Part shown: positions 9,710-18,113 of the stretch, one piece after another
Numbering within the stretch: the first letter of the stretch is position 1
Layout of the letters: each line of letters starts with the position of its first letter
Assembly: GCF_903652925.1 (NCBI RefSeq)
Contig: NZ_CAHLAR010000013.1
Location: forward strand, 102,644 to 166,643
Reading direction: 5' to 3'
Length of the DNA: 64,000 nt
DNA from: Achromobacter anxifer
Lineage (GTDB): Bacteria > Pseudomonadota > Gammaproteobacteria > Burkholderiales > Burkholderiaceae_B
Notes under the pieces: model-generated
Databases searched by the model: none
What the model saw: only the letters and a program-made list of their open reading frames with translations
What the model was told of the DNA's origin: nothing
Made by a program: the position numbers and the translations under genes

Positions 9710-9738
9710 GCAAACGGGGCCATTACAGCCCCGTTTGC
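9710..9738 (-). terminator. terminator/attenuator hairpin between rplT and pheS
   Basis: A perfect 11-bp GC-rich stem (9710-9720 with 9728-9738, seven-base loop) is followed on the minus strand by GTTTTG. The T-run is short, so partial read-through into pheST is more likely than full termination. It starts 26 bases after rplT and ends 20 bases before pheS. Confidence 0.65.
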
Positions 9739-9764
9739 AGCGATGCGCGATGAGTTAAGCGCGA

Positions 9765-10124
9765 TCAGGCAGCCAAGGCAGCCTTGGCTTGCTGCACGAT
9801 GGCGGCAAAGCCAGCCTTGTCGCGCACGGCCAGGTCGGCCAGGACCTTGCGGTCGAGTTCGATCGAAGCCTTCTTCAGACCAGCGATGAACACGCTGTAG
9901 CTGACGCCGTGTTCGCGGACAGCGGCGTTGATACGCGTGATCCACAGGGCACGGAACGTGCGCTTCTTGTTACGACGGTCGCGGTAGGCGTATTGGCCAG
10001 CGCGCATGACTGCTTGCTTGGCAATACGGAACACATTACCGCGGCGGCCACGGTAACCCTTGGCGGCGGCAATGACTTTTTTGTGACGTGCGCGGGCGGT
10101 TACGCCGCGTTTGACGCGAGGCAT
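9765..10124 (-). CDS. rplT: 50S ribosomal protein L20
   Basis: A 119-residue, strongly basic protein: [16 protein letters not shown] at the N-terminus, the long RNA-binding extension up to about residue 60, and the globular RITRINAA-type domain ([17 protein letters not shown]). L20 is an early assembly protein of the large subunit that binds 23S rRNA, and in several bacteria it also represses its own operon by binding the leader RNA ahead of rpmI. It lies 17 bases after rpmI. Length matches the family (117-119). Confidence 0.98.
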   Translation of the reverse strand: MPRVKRGVTARARHKKVIAAAKGYRGRRGNVFRIAKQAVMRAGQYAYRDRRNKKRTFRALWITRINAAVREHGVSYSVFIAGLKKASIELDRKVLADLAVRDKAGFAAIVQQAKAALAA

Positions 10125-10141
10125 AGTAGATCTCCCTTAGA

Positions 10142-10339
10142 TCAAGCGAAAGGCATCATGGCCTTGACGGAGGCCACGTTGGATTCATGGACCGCCGTCG
10201 AGCCGCGCAGTTGACGCTTGGCCTTGGTGGTCTTCTTGGTCAGAATGTGGCGCTTGAACGCCTGACCGCGCTTGATGGAGCCGCTGCCGCGAACCTTAAA
10301 GCGCTTGGAGGCGCTTTTCTTGGTTTTCATCTTGGGCAT
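10142..10339 (-). CDS. rpmI: 50S ribosomal protein L35
   Basis: A 65-residue basic protein with the family pattern [20 protein letters not shown] and [14 protein letters not shown]. It belongs to the large ribosomal subunit. A ribosome site TAGGGA lies ahead of the ATG. In most bacteria rpmI follows infC directly; here infC is 8.9 kb away and rpmI is the first gene of its transcript, with a promoter near 10632-10661. Confidence 0.98.
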   Translation of the reverse strand: MPKMKTKKSASKRFKVRGSGSIKRGQAFKRHILTKKTTKAKRQLRGSTAVHESNVASVKAMMPFA

Positions 10340-10625
10340 GTTGATTCCCTAAACTAAACACTCATTGTTGATTTACATGACGTCAGGTGCTTGACGCATG
10401 GACGGCCGATGAAGCCTTCCATGGCGGCAAAACTTGATGTACCTGTTGCCACTTCTGGGGGTACTGCTGGGGGTACTACTGACTACTTGCTCACAAGCAT
10501 TGCAGGGATTGCTCCCACACAGATGCCCGGCAGTTTTTCCCCGGTTCATGTGCCGCGCTGTGCGCCCTGTCGGGCACCGGCTACGGCCCCGGGTTGGCCA
10601 AAAAGACAACCCAGATCCGGGAAAG
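10340..10625 (-). promoter_or_regulatory. long 5' leader of rpmI-rplT (possible L20 autoregulation region)
   Basis: About 285 bases separate the predicted transcription start from the rpmI ATG, with no convincing gene inside (only short reading frames of unlikely composition). The 5' part contains a GGGTTG/CAACCC stem, and the centre contains a 12-bp tandem repeat. L20 is known to repress rpmI-rplT through leader RNA in E. coli and Bacillus; that this leader does so is inference. Confidence 0.45.
10456..10479. repeat. 12-bp tandem repeat in the rpmI leader
   Basis: Two adjacent near-identical units on the plus strand, TGGGGGTACTGC (10456-10467) and TGGGGGTACTAC (10468-10479). They fall in the non-coding leader between comM and rpmI, at the point where this gene order departs from the common one. 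Confidence 0.7.
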
Positions 10626-10631
10626 CCTTTG

Positions 10632-10661
10632 ATTATATGGTGATTTCCCTGATTTTGTCGA
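10632..10661 (-). promoter_or_regulatory. sigma-70 promoter for rpmI-rplT-pheST-ihfA
   Basis: On the minus strand a perfect TATAAT -10 (10632-10637) lies 18 bases after TCGACA (10656-10661), a five-of-six match to the -35 consensus. It sits between comM and rpmI, where an independent promoter is needed because infC is not adjacent. Predicted start near 10625. Confidence 0.75.
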
Positions 10662-10716
10662 GTCGGCCGGCGTAACGCGCCCAGGGCCGGCGCCACGAGA
10701 TCACGCGATCCGGCCC

Positions 10717-12246
10717 TCATGCACCCGGCCGCCGGTACTGCACGGCCTGGGCGACGTGCCGGGCCGCCAGGGCATCCTCCCCTTCCAGGTCAGCGATCGT
10801 ACGCGCCACCCGCAGGGCCCGATGCATGGCGCGCGCCGAACCGGCCAGGCGGCGCATGGCCTGCAACAGCAGGGCCTGGGCCTCGCCGTCCAGTCGGCAG
10901 TGCTCGTCGAGTTCAGCGCCCGCCAGTGCCGCGTTCGGCTTGCCCTGCCGGGCCAACTGACGCAGGCGGCAGCGCGCCACACGCTCCCGCACCGGCCCGG
11001 AGGGCTCGCCCGGCGGCTTGCCCATCCATTCGGGGTCGGATGGCGGCAGGGCCACATGCAGGTCGATGCGGTCCAGCAAGGGCCCCGATATCTTGCCCGC
11101 GTAGCGCGCCACCTGATCCGGCGTGCAGCCGCAAGTCCGTCCAGGATGTCCGCGCCAGCCGCAAGGGCAAGGATTCATGGCCGCCACCAGCTGGAAACGG
11201 GCGGGAAACTGCGCTGACCGCAAGGCGCGGGCGATGACCACCCTGCCCGTCTCCAGCGGTTCGCGCAGGGCCTCCAGCGTGCGCCTGCTGAATTCCGGCA
11301 GCTCGTCCAGAAAGAGCACGCCATGATGCGCCAGGCTGATCTCGCCCGGACGGGGACGGCTGCCGCCCCCCACCAGGGCGGCAGCCGTGGCCGAATGGTG
11401 CGGCGCCCGGAACGGCGGCTGGCCGGCGGGCTCATCGGACAGGCCCGCCAGCGCGGCCACGGCGGCGACTTCCAGGGCCTGGCCCCGTTCCAGCGGCGGC
11501 AACAGGCCCGGCAGCCGCGTCGCCAGCATGCTCTTGCCCGCGCCGGGCGGCCCGACCATCAACAGGCTGTGCCCACCGGCCGCGGCAACCTCCAGCGCCC
11601 GCCGGGCTCCAGGCTGGCCCCGCACGTCCGACAGGCAAGGCGCCGGCGCGGCCTCAGGCCAGGGCCTGGGCACGGCGCCAGGCAGCAGGCAGGCGCCCGC
11701 GGCGTGCGCAGCCACGTCGGCCAGGCTGCGCGCCGACAGCACCCGCAGCCCCGGCACCCAGGCGGCCTGCTCAGCGCTGCCCGCGGGCAGGATGAGCGTG
11801 GCGCCAGGTTCCTCCCGCGCCACGCTCAGCGCGATCACCAGCGGAGCGGCGACCGGCACCAGCGCCCCGGTCAAGGACAGCTCGCCCGCCAGCACCAGGT
11901 CCGCCAGGGTCGGATCCCGCAACGGGGACTCGGGATCGCGGCCATCGGTTGGCGCGGCCAGCTGGCCGGACGCCAGCAGCAGGCCCAGGGCAATGGGCAA
12001 ATCGAAACGTCCGGACTCCTTGGGAATGTCCGCGGGCGAGAGATTGACGGTGATGCGGCCGGACGGAAAGTCGAAGCCGCTGTTGAGTATGGCCGCGCGC
12101 ACCCGTTCGCGGCTTTCGCGCACCTCGGTATCCGGCAGGCCGACCACATTGAAGCTGGGCAGCCCCGGCCCCAGATGGGTCTCCACGCGTACCGCATGGG
12201 CATCCAGGCCGCACAGGGCGCGGCTGGCTAGAACGGCTAGCGTCAA
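10717..12246 (-). CDS. comM: YifB/ComM-family Mg-chelatase-like AAA+ ATPase
   Basis: A 509-residue protein of full family length. Residues 1-165 form the ChlI-like N-terminal domain (LPSFNVVGLPDTEVRESRERV). The AAA+ core follows with Walker A GPPGAGKS at 232-239, Walker B VLFLDELPEF, and a C4-type zinc segment with CPCGW and CGCTP. ComM is a hexameric helicase that drives branch migration during natural transformation and recombination. The comM-ubiK pair beside glnK-amtB is a familiar Burkholderiales neighbourhood. It ends about 56 bases before the predicted rpmI promoter. Confidence 0.93.
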   Translation of the reverse strand: MTLAVLASRALCGLDAHAVRVETHLGPGLPSFNVVGLPDTEVRESRERVRAAILNSGFDFPSGRITVNLSPADIPKESGRFDLPIALGLLLASGQLAAPTDGRDPESPLRDPTLADLVLAGELSLTGALVPVAAPLVIALSVAREEPGATLILPAGSAEQAAWVPGLRVLSARSLADVAAHAAGACLLPGAVPRPWPEAAPAPCLSDVRGQPGARRALEVAAAGGHSLLMVGPPGAGKSMLATRLPGLLPPLERGQALEVAAVAALAGLSDEPAGQPPFRAPHHSATAAALVGGGSRPRPGEISLAHHGVLFLDELPEFSRRTLEALREPLETGRVVIARALRSAQFPARFQLVAAMNPCPCGWRGHPGRTCGCTPDQVARYAGKISGPLLDRIDLHVALPPSDPEWMGKPPGEPSGPVRERVARCRLRQLARQGKPNAALAGAELDEHCRLDGEAQALLLQAMRRLAGSARAMHRALRVARTIADLEGEDALAARHVAQAVQYRRPGA

Positions 12247-12337
12247 GGCGGTCTCCAGGAATGAGCAGGATCCGCCAGTATCCCCAAACGGGAGAGCGAT
12301 GCGGCGGCGTCCGTGACAAAACCATCCCCCGCGCGCA

Positions 12338-12366
12338 ATGAAAAACGGCCGCTGCTGGCGGCCGTT
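12338..12366 (-). terminator. terminator of ubiK
   Basis: A 9-bp stem AACGGCCGC/GCGGCCGTT (12344-12352 with 12358-12366, five-base loop) followed on the minus strand by TTTTTC. It lies 43 bases after the ubiK stop. Confidence 0.85.
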
Positions 12367-12408
12367 ACCGGAAAAACCCTGCCAGCCGCCACGCGGCCGG
12401 CGGCAGAC

Positions 12409-12660
12409 TTACTTTTCCAGCGCGGACAGCCGCGTTTCCAGCTGCTGCACCTGCGCGGCCAGTTGGTCCACGCGGGCGCGAGTGCGCGCCAGCAGATCGG
12501 CCTGGACGTCGAATTCTTCGCGCGTCACGAGATCGAGCTTCGAGAATGCCTGCGTCATCATCGCGCGCACATTGCGTTCCACATCCGCGGCCGGACTGCG
12601 CGCGATCAGATCGGAGATGTTCTTCTGGATGTCTTCCATCCACTGGGTGCGATTGTTCAT
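12409..12660 (-). CDS. ubiK: ubiquinone biosynthesis accessory factor UbiK (BMFP domain)
   Basis: An 83-residue alpha-helical protein: an amphipathic N-terminal half (WMEDIQKNISDLIARSP) and a C-terminal coiled coil (ADLLARTRARVDQLAAQVQQLETRLSALE) typical of the BMFP/YqiC family. UbiK binds UbiJ and helps aerobic ubiquinone synthesis and membrane fusion in vitro. The ATG at 12660 has GAGG five bases upstream and matches the family N-terminus; an in-frame ATG at 12690 lacks support. It is followed by its own terminator. Confidence 0.88.
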   Translation of the reverse strand: MNNRTQWMEDIQKNISDLIARSPAADVERNVRAMMTQAFSKLDLVTREEFDVQADLLARTRARVDQLAAQVQQLETRLSALEK

Positions 12661-12750
12661 GACGGCCTCACTTTGTTCTTGATGGTTCAAGTGTAGTTCC
12701 TCGAACCGCCGTTTCCTGAGGCGAAGAAAAAAAAAGGGTCGCCTCCGCGC

Positions 12751-12786
12751 AAAAAAAGAGGGCGGGCCGCATGCGGTGACCGCCCT
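12751..12786 (-). terminator. terminator of the lipoprotein gene
   Basis: A 7-bp GC stem (12759-12765 with 12780-12786) enclosing a second short stem CCGC-AT-GCGG, followed on the minus strand by CTTTTTTT. It lies 54 bases after the lipoprotein stop. Confidence 0.82.
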
Positions 12787-12840
12787 TCAAAGCACAGGAG
12801 AAAACCGGGCTGCCATGGCGGCAACCCCCTACCAACATCG

Positions 12841-13254
12841 TTACGGGCAACCCATCTGGCTTGCCGACTGCGCGAACGAATCCGACGACTGCTTGCATTG
12901 CGCCGCCAACTGAGTCTTGTCGCTGATCGCCCCCCATTGCGCCCTGGCGGCGTCGAGCTGCTCCTTGATCGCAGCCGCGGCCGGATTGGCGCTACCCAAT
13001 TTGTCCATGCAGGCATTGACCTTGGCCAGATAGGCCTCGCACTCGGCCGGTACGGACGCGGTGGCGCCCGCCGCCGGAGCGGCGGAGGATGGCGGGGTCG
13101 AAGATGGCGCCGGCGTTACCGGAGCGGGAGCGGCTGGCGCAGGGGTGGAGGCGGCCGGCGCGGCGGCCTTGTCTTCGCTTTTGTTGCAACCGGCCAAAGC
13201 GGCGAGCGACGCGGCCAGGGCCAAAATACAGAAAGCCTTGCGGTGGTGCTTCAT
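12841..13254 (-). CDS. small cysteine-containing lipoprotein of unknown function
   Basis: A 137-residue protein with a lipoprotein signal peptide ending in a lipobox LAGC near residue 25, so the mature protein should be lipid-anchored. An Ala/Pro-rich linker (about 30-70) is followed by a helical domain with cysteines in PAECEAYLAKV, NACMDKLG, AAQCKQ and the C-terminal MGCP, possibly two disulfides. It resembles small helical DUF5339-type lipoproteins, but that assignment is tentative. The start at 13254 is fixed by the signal peptide. It is divergent from glnK. Confidence 0.75.
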   Translation of the reverse strand: MKHHRKAFCILALAASLAALAGCNKSEDKAAAPAASTPAPAAPAPVTPAPSSTPPSSAAPAAGATASVPAECEAYLAKVNACMDKLGSANPAAAAIKEQLDAARAQWGAISDKTQLAAQCKQSSDSFAQSASQMGCP

Positions 13255-13651
13255 GACATCCCCTTCCCGTACCTGCTTTCCATCGGGAGATCCTCGACAT
13301 CGGAACTCCGCCTGCCCCCTGGCCTGTTCGCGGACAGGCTTGAACTGGTATCGATTCTTCTGCAGCCGGCACTTGCCAACAAGCCAGCGCATGTAAACCG
13401 CCGTATCACGCGCCCCACCCCGCCTCGCCCCTTCCCGCGCCAGCCGGCGGCGCTCCGCCCACACCCTCATTTGTCCCCGGAAGCGCGGCCAGCAACGCTG
13501 AGCGGGCTGCCGCCGCTTCTGCTCGATCCCATCAGATTGGCTGATATGCCAACATAAACCGCAACAAAATCGGCATCACTTTGCTACAAATATCGGACGG
13601 GAAACATATTTGGTTGCACGCCTCACAAGCCTGCAGCACGCACCACATTGA

Positions 13652-14134
<483 letters not shown>

Positions 14135-14162
14135 ATAAATAAAGACTCAATGGAGCCTGAAA

Positions 14163-15401
14163 ATGGATAAAGCGGATATCTCCTGGTTGCTCGTCTCTAC
14201 CCTGCTTGTATTGATGATGGCCGTGCCTGGCCTGGCAATGTTCTATGGCGGCCTGGTGCGCAGCAAGAATGTGCTGTCGGTGCTGCTGCAAGTGCTGTGC
14301 ACGTTTGTGCTGGGCCTGGTGCTCTGGTTCATCTATGGCTATTCCCTCGCATTCACCGAGGGCAACGCCTTCTTCGGCGGCCTGTCTCGCGCCTTCTTCT
14401 CCGGCATGTTCACGCCAGCCGACGGCAAGTACGCCATGTCGAACTCGCTGACCGAGCTGCTGTTCGCCTCGTTCCAGGCCACGTTCGCCGGTATCACGTG
14501 CGCGCTGATCGTCGGCAGCTTCGCCGAGCGCGCCCGCTTCTCCGGCGTGCTGGTGTTCACGGTGATCTGGTTCACGTTCGCCTATGTACCGATCGCCCAC
14601 ATGGTCTGGTTCGCGTCCGAAACGGCGCCGGGCCTGCTCAACGCCAAGGGCGCGCTGGACTTCGCCGGCGGCACCGTGGTGCACATCAATGCCGGCGTGG
14701 CTGGCCTGGTGGGCGCCTACGTGGTGGGCAAGCGCGTGGGCTATGGCCGCGAAGCCATGCAGCCGCACAACCTGCCGATGACCTTCGTCGGCGCCGCGCT
14801 GCTGTGGGTGGGCTGGTTCGGGTTCAACGCCGGCTCCGCACTGGCCGCCAATGAAAACGCCACCCTGGCCTTCTTCAACACGATGATCGCGACCGCGGGC
14901 GCCGTACTGTCCTGGCTGTTCACGGAATGGGCCATCAAGGGCAAGCCCTCGATGCTGGGCGCCGCGTCGGGCGCCGTCGCCGGCCTGGTCGGCATCACCC
15001 CGGCCGCCGGCCTTGTAGGCCCGGTGGGCGCACTGGTCATCGGCGTGATCGCCGGCATCGTCTGCGTCTGGGGCGTGAACGGCCTGAAGCGGCTGCTGCG
15101 CGCCGATGACGCGCTGGACGTATTCGGCGTCCACGGCGTGGGCGGCATCGTCGGCGCCCTGCTGACCGGCGTGTTCAATGCGCAGATCCTCGGCGGCCCC
15201 GGCTTGGCCGAGCCCGGCATGATCGGCCATCAGCTTTGGGTCCAGTTGGAAGGCGTGCTGCTGACCATCGTCTGGTCCGGCGTAGTGGCGTGGATCGCCT
15301 ACAAGATCGCCAACGCCCTGTGCGGCATGCGCGTGCCGGAAGACCAGGAGCGCGAAGGCCTGGACGTCACCAGCCACGGCGAATCGGCCTATCACAGCTA
15401 A
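14163..15401 (+). CDS. amtB: ammonium transporter
   Basis: A 412-residue membrane protein with eleven predicted helices, without the extra N-terminal signal helix seen in E. coli AmtB. MAVPGLAMFYGGLVRSKNVLS near residue 20 is the family signature, and FAGGTVVHINAG and HGVGGIVGALLTG carry the twin pore histidines. It conducts ammonium/ammonia across the inner membrane and is gated by GlnK, encoded 28 bases upstream. A strong terminator follows. Confidence 0.96.
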   Translation: MDKADISWLLVSTLLVLMMAVPGLAMFYGGLVRSKNVLSVLLQVLCTFVLGLVLWFIYGYSLAFTEGNAFFGGLSRAFFSGMFTPADGKYAMSNSLTELLFASFQATFAGITCALIVGSFAERARFSGVLVFTVIWFTFAYVPIAHMVWFASETAPGLLNAKGALDFAGGTVVHINAGVAGLVGAYVVGKRVGYGREAMQPHNLPMTFVGAALLWVGWFGFNAGSALAANENATLAFFNTMIATAGAVLSWLFTEWAIKGKPSMLGAASGAVAGLVGITPAAGLVGPVGALVIGVIAGIVCVWGVNGLKRLLRADDALDVFGVHGVGGIVGALLTGVFNAQILGGPGLAEPGMIGHQLWVQLEGVLLTIVWSGVVAWIAYKIANALCGMRVPEDQEREGLDVTSHGESAYHS

Positions 15402-15450
15402 GGCAAGCAGCTTCGGCCCGCCGCATGGCGGCGGGCCTGGACGCAAAAAG

Positions 15451-15485
15451 AGGCGCCGGGGTTTTCACCCCGGCGCCTTTTTCAT
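15451..15485. terminator. bidirectional terminator between amtB and ptsI
   Basis: An 11-bp stem AGGCGCCGGGG/CCCCGGCGCCT (15451-15461 with 15468-15478) with TTTTT on the plus strand after it and, on the minus strand, CTTTTT after it. It serves the convergent amtB and ptsI genes. Confidence 0.9.
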
Positions 15486-15501
15486 GCCCTGGCGCAGCGC
15501 G

Positions 15502-17217
15502 TCAGGCCAGGCCCAGCGTATCCAGGTCCACCGGCAAGGCCCGGTTCAGGGCGCTGGCCACCTTCACGCGCAAGGCGTTGGAGTGGGCGCGACGGACTTC
15601 GCGCTTCACGTCCAGCAGCTGCTGCGGGTGCATGGAGAATTCGGTCAGGCCCAGCCCCAGCAGCAAGCGGGTCATGCGCGAATCCCCCGCCATTTCCCCG
15701 CACACGGCTACCGGCTTGCCGGCACGCTCGCCCGCGTTGATCGTGTGCGCGACCAGGCGCAGCACCGCAGGATGCAACGGATCGTACAGGGACGCCACGT
15801 CGTGGTCGCCGCGGTCGATTGCCAGCGTGTACTGGATCAGATCGTTGGTGCCGATAGACAGGAAATCCAGCGCCTGCGCGAAGGGTTCGATGGCGATGGC
15901 GATGGCTGGCACCTCGACCATGGCGCCGACCTCCATGTGGGGCGCGTAGGCCTGGCCGCGGGCATCGAGCTCGCGGCGGGCGGCCTCGATGGCCGCCTTG
16001 GTCGCCACCACCTCGTGCATGTGGGCGATCATCGGGATCAGCAGGCGCACCGGGCCATGGGCCGAGGCCCGCAGGATGGCGCGCAATTGCGTCGCGAACA
16101 TCTCGGGACGCGCCAGGCAATAGCGGATGGCACGTTGCCCCAGGGCCGGATTGGTGGCCACCGTGGCCTCTCCGTCCAGCGTCTTGTCCGAGCCGATGTC
16201 CAGCGTGCGGATCGTGACGGGCCTGCCGGCCATCACCTTCACCACGGAGGAATAGGCTTCGTACTGCTCTTCCTCGCCTGGCAGGTCCGGACGCCCCATG
16301 AAGAGGAATTCGCTGCGGAACAGGCCGATGCCATGCGCGCCTGAAGCGAGCGCCAGCGCGGCCTCTTCCGGTAGTTCGATGTTGGCATGCAGGACGATGT
16401 CGATGCCGTCCAGGGTGACCGAGGGTTCGTCGCGCAGCAGGCTCAGTTCGGCCCGCTCGTCGGCATAGGCCGACTGGCGGCCGCGGTATTCCGCGAGGAT
16501 GCGTTCGGACGGGTTCACGATCACCGCGCCGGCCGCGCCGTCGATGATCAGCATGTCGCCGTCGCGCACCAGTTCACGCACGTTGCCCATGGCCACGACG
16601 GCGGGCACGCCCATGCTGCGCGCCACGATGGCGGTATGCGAGGTCGGGCCGCCCAGGTCCGTCACGAAAGCAGCAAAACGGCCGCCGCGCAGGCGCAGCA
16701 TGTCGGCGGGCGAGATGTCGTGCGCCACGACCACCAGCGCTTCGTCGCCGCCCATGTGGGACATGTCAGGCAGGATCGCCGAGGTGCCGGCCAGGACGTG
16801 CAGCACGCGCTCGATCACCTGGCGCACGTCGGCGCCGCGCTCGCGCAGGTACTCGTCTTCCATGGCGTCGAACTGCTGCCCCAGGATCTGGCCTTGCGTC
16901 GTCAGAGCCCATTCGGCGTTGTAGTGGCGTTCGGCGATGAGAGCCAGGGTCTGTTCGGCCAGCAGCGGATCGCCCAGCAGCAGACTATGCACGTTGAGCA
17001 TGGCGCCAAGCTCGCGCGGCGCATCGGCCGGCAAGGTATCGGCCAGTTGCAGCAGTTCCTGCTGTGCGGAAGCCAGGGCGTCGGTCAGCCGGCTGCTTTC
17101 GGCGGGCACGTCCTCGGCCGAAATGCGGTAGTGCGCGACTTCCAGCGCCGCCGCGCCCATGACCACGGCGCGTCCGATGGCATATCCTTTGGCGACGCCT
17201 TTGCCGTACAGACACAC
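15502..17217 (-). CDS. ptsI: phosphoenolpyruvate-protein phosphotransferase (PTS enzyme I)
   Basis: A 571-residue protein if the GTG at 17217 is the start. The phosphohistidine motif GGPTSHTAIVAR (His194), the PEP-binding barrel with FRSEFLFMGR and SIGTNDLIQYTLA, and the catalytic Cys region VAVCGEMAGD are all present. Enzyme I passes phosphate from PEP to HPr. The GTG start aligns with the family N-terminus (KGVAKGYAIGRA), whereas the ATG at 17379 would overlap ptsH by 65 bases. The GTG lacks a Shine-Dalgarno site and lies in one arm of a 17-bp hairpin, which is unusual. HPr and a IIA gene lie upstream. Confidence 0.9.
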   Translation of the reverse strand: MCLYGKGVAKGYAIGRAVVMGAAALEVAHYRISAEDVPAESSRLTDALASAQQELLQLADTLPADAPRELGAMLNVHSLLLGDPLLAEQTLALIAERHYNAEWALTTQGQILGQQFDAMEDEYLRERGADVRQVIERVLHVLAGTSAILPDMSHMGGDEALVVVAHDISPADMLRLRGGRFAAFVTDLGGPTSHTAIVARSMGVPAVVAMGNVRELVRDGDMLIIDGAAGAVIVNPSERILAEYRGRQSAYADERAELSLLRDEPSVTLDGIDIVLHANIELPEEAALALASGAHGIGLFRSEFLFMGRPDLPGEEEQYEAYSSVVKVMAGRPVTIRTLDIGSDKTLDGEATVATNPALGQRAIRYCLARPEMFATQLRAILRASAHGPVRLLIPMIAHMHEVVATKAAIEAARRELDARGQAYAPHMEVGAMVEVPAIAIAIEPFAQALDFLSIGTNDLIQYTLAIDRGDHDVASLYDPLHPAVLRLVAHTINAGERAGKPVAVCGEMAGDSRMTRLLLGLGLTEFSMHPQQLLDVKREVRRAHSNALRVKVASALNRALPVDLDTLGLA

Positions 17218-17249
17218 AACGGGGCTGGCAGAGCCAGCCCCGTTGTGTG
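17213..17249 (-). repeat. 17-bp hairpin covering the ptsI start
   Basis: A perfect inverted repeat (17213-17229 with 17233-17249) with a three-base loop. It has no T-run, so it is not a classical terminator. The presumed GTG start of ptsI lies in its 3' arm on the minus strand. A second GC-rich stem, GCCGGCC/GGCCGGC, lies just upstream in the same ptsH-ptsI gap. Confidence 0.75.
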
Positions 17250-17314
17250 CGTCATTGAGGGTCGTAGACGAGCCGGCCCGAGCAGCGCTCAGGCCGGCGG
17301 ATTCGGAAGAAATT

Positions 17315-17584
17315 CTATTCCTGCTCACCGAATTTGCTATCGAACAATGATTGAATTTCAGAAAGGGCCTGCTCGGCATCGTTGCCCGAGGCCTCCAGCT
17401 TTACCGTCACGCCCAGCCCGGCCGCCAGCATCATGACGCCCATGATGCTCTTGGCGTTCACGCGCTGCGCGCCGCGCGAGATGAAGATCTCGCTGGAAAA
17501 CTTGCTTGCCAGCTGCGTCAGCTTGGCAGCCGCCCGGGCATGCAAGCCCAGTTTATTGCTGATGACGATGTCTGTATTAGGCAT
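17315..17584 (-). CDS. ptsH: phosphocarrier protein HPr
   Basis: An 89-residue HPr with the phosphorylated His15 in GLHARAAAKL and Ser46 in the NAKSIMGVMML helix, the regulatory serine of HPr kinase systems. It relays phosphate from enzyme I to IIA proteins. It stands between the IIA gene (109 bases upstream) and ptsI. No sugar-specific IIB or IIC gene is near, so its job is probably regulatory. Confidence 0.96.
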   Translation of the reverse strand: MPNTDIVISNKLGLHARAAAKLTQLASKFSSEIFISRGAQRVNAKSIMGVMMLAAGLGVTVKLEASGNDAEQALSEIQSLFDSKFGEQE

Positions 17585-17693
17585 AGGAAATGTGGTGACC
17601 GCGGCTTAACGCCGCAGTGTTGATTGCAGCAAAACGTCGAACCGTCCATCGACCTGAAACGATAGCCGACATGATAGGGCAAACCTCTGCCCG

Positions 17694-18095
17694 TCAGTCT
17701 ACACGCAAGACACCCTGCAGCCCGCCAGCCAGCGCCTTTTCACGGGTTTCAGCCAATGGCAGATTGCGATAGGTCAGGGCCCGCAGCAGCATGGGGGTAT
17801 TCAATCCTGCCAGCACGCAGCATTGGATGCCCTGGGCCTGGGCATCGGAGACGGCGCGCTTGGAGATATTGGCGGGGGTGGCGCCGATCAGGTCGGTCAG
17901 CACCAGCACGCCCGCGCCGTGATCCTGTTCGAGGATGTCCTTGAGGACAAGCGGGGCCAGGTCGTCCGGCCGGTCTTCAGGCAGGATGTCGTGGATGGCC
18001 AGCATGCCGTCAAGGTTGCCCATGACGTGGCTGGCGCAATCGCGTATCGCCGCGCCCAGGGGCGCGTGCACGACGATGACAATACCTGTGGTCAT
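17694..18095 (-). CDS. PTS system mannose-family IIA component
   Basis: A 133-residue EIIA of the mannose/fructose/sorbose family: GIVIVVHAPLG places the phosphorylated histidine at residue 10, and VLVLTDLIGATPANISKR is the family motif around residue 65. It accepts phosphate from HPr. In Burkholderiales such solitary IIA proteins beside ptsH-ptsI and gshB have no dedicated permease and are thought to be regulatory. It starts 18 bases after gshB. Confidence 0.92.
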   Translation of the reverse strand: MTTGIVIVVHAPLGAAIRDCASHVMGNLDGMLAIHDILPEDRPDDLAPLVLKDILEQDHGAGVLVLTDLIGATPANISKRAVSDAQAQGIQCCVLAGLNTPMLLRALTYRNLPLAETREKALAGGLQGVLRVD

Positions 18096-18113
18096 GGCGG
18101 GGATCCTGGCAGG

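Noticed and set aside
10340-10660. Integrase remnant or attachment site
   Set aside because: The GGGGGTACT repeat recalls sequences seen near integrase genes, but no integrase fragment, tRNA end or matching second copy is present in the window.
10391-10720. Small protein genes between comM and rpmI
   Set aside because: Frames on both strands lack ribosome sites and familiar composition; the promoter and leader reading explains the interval better.
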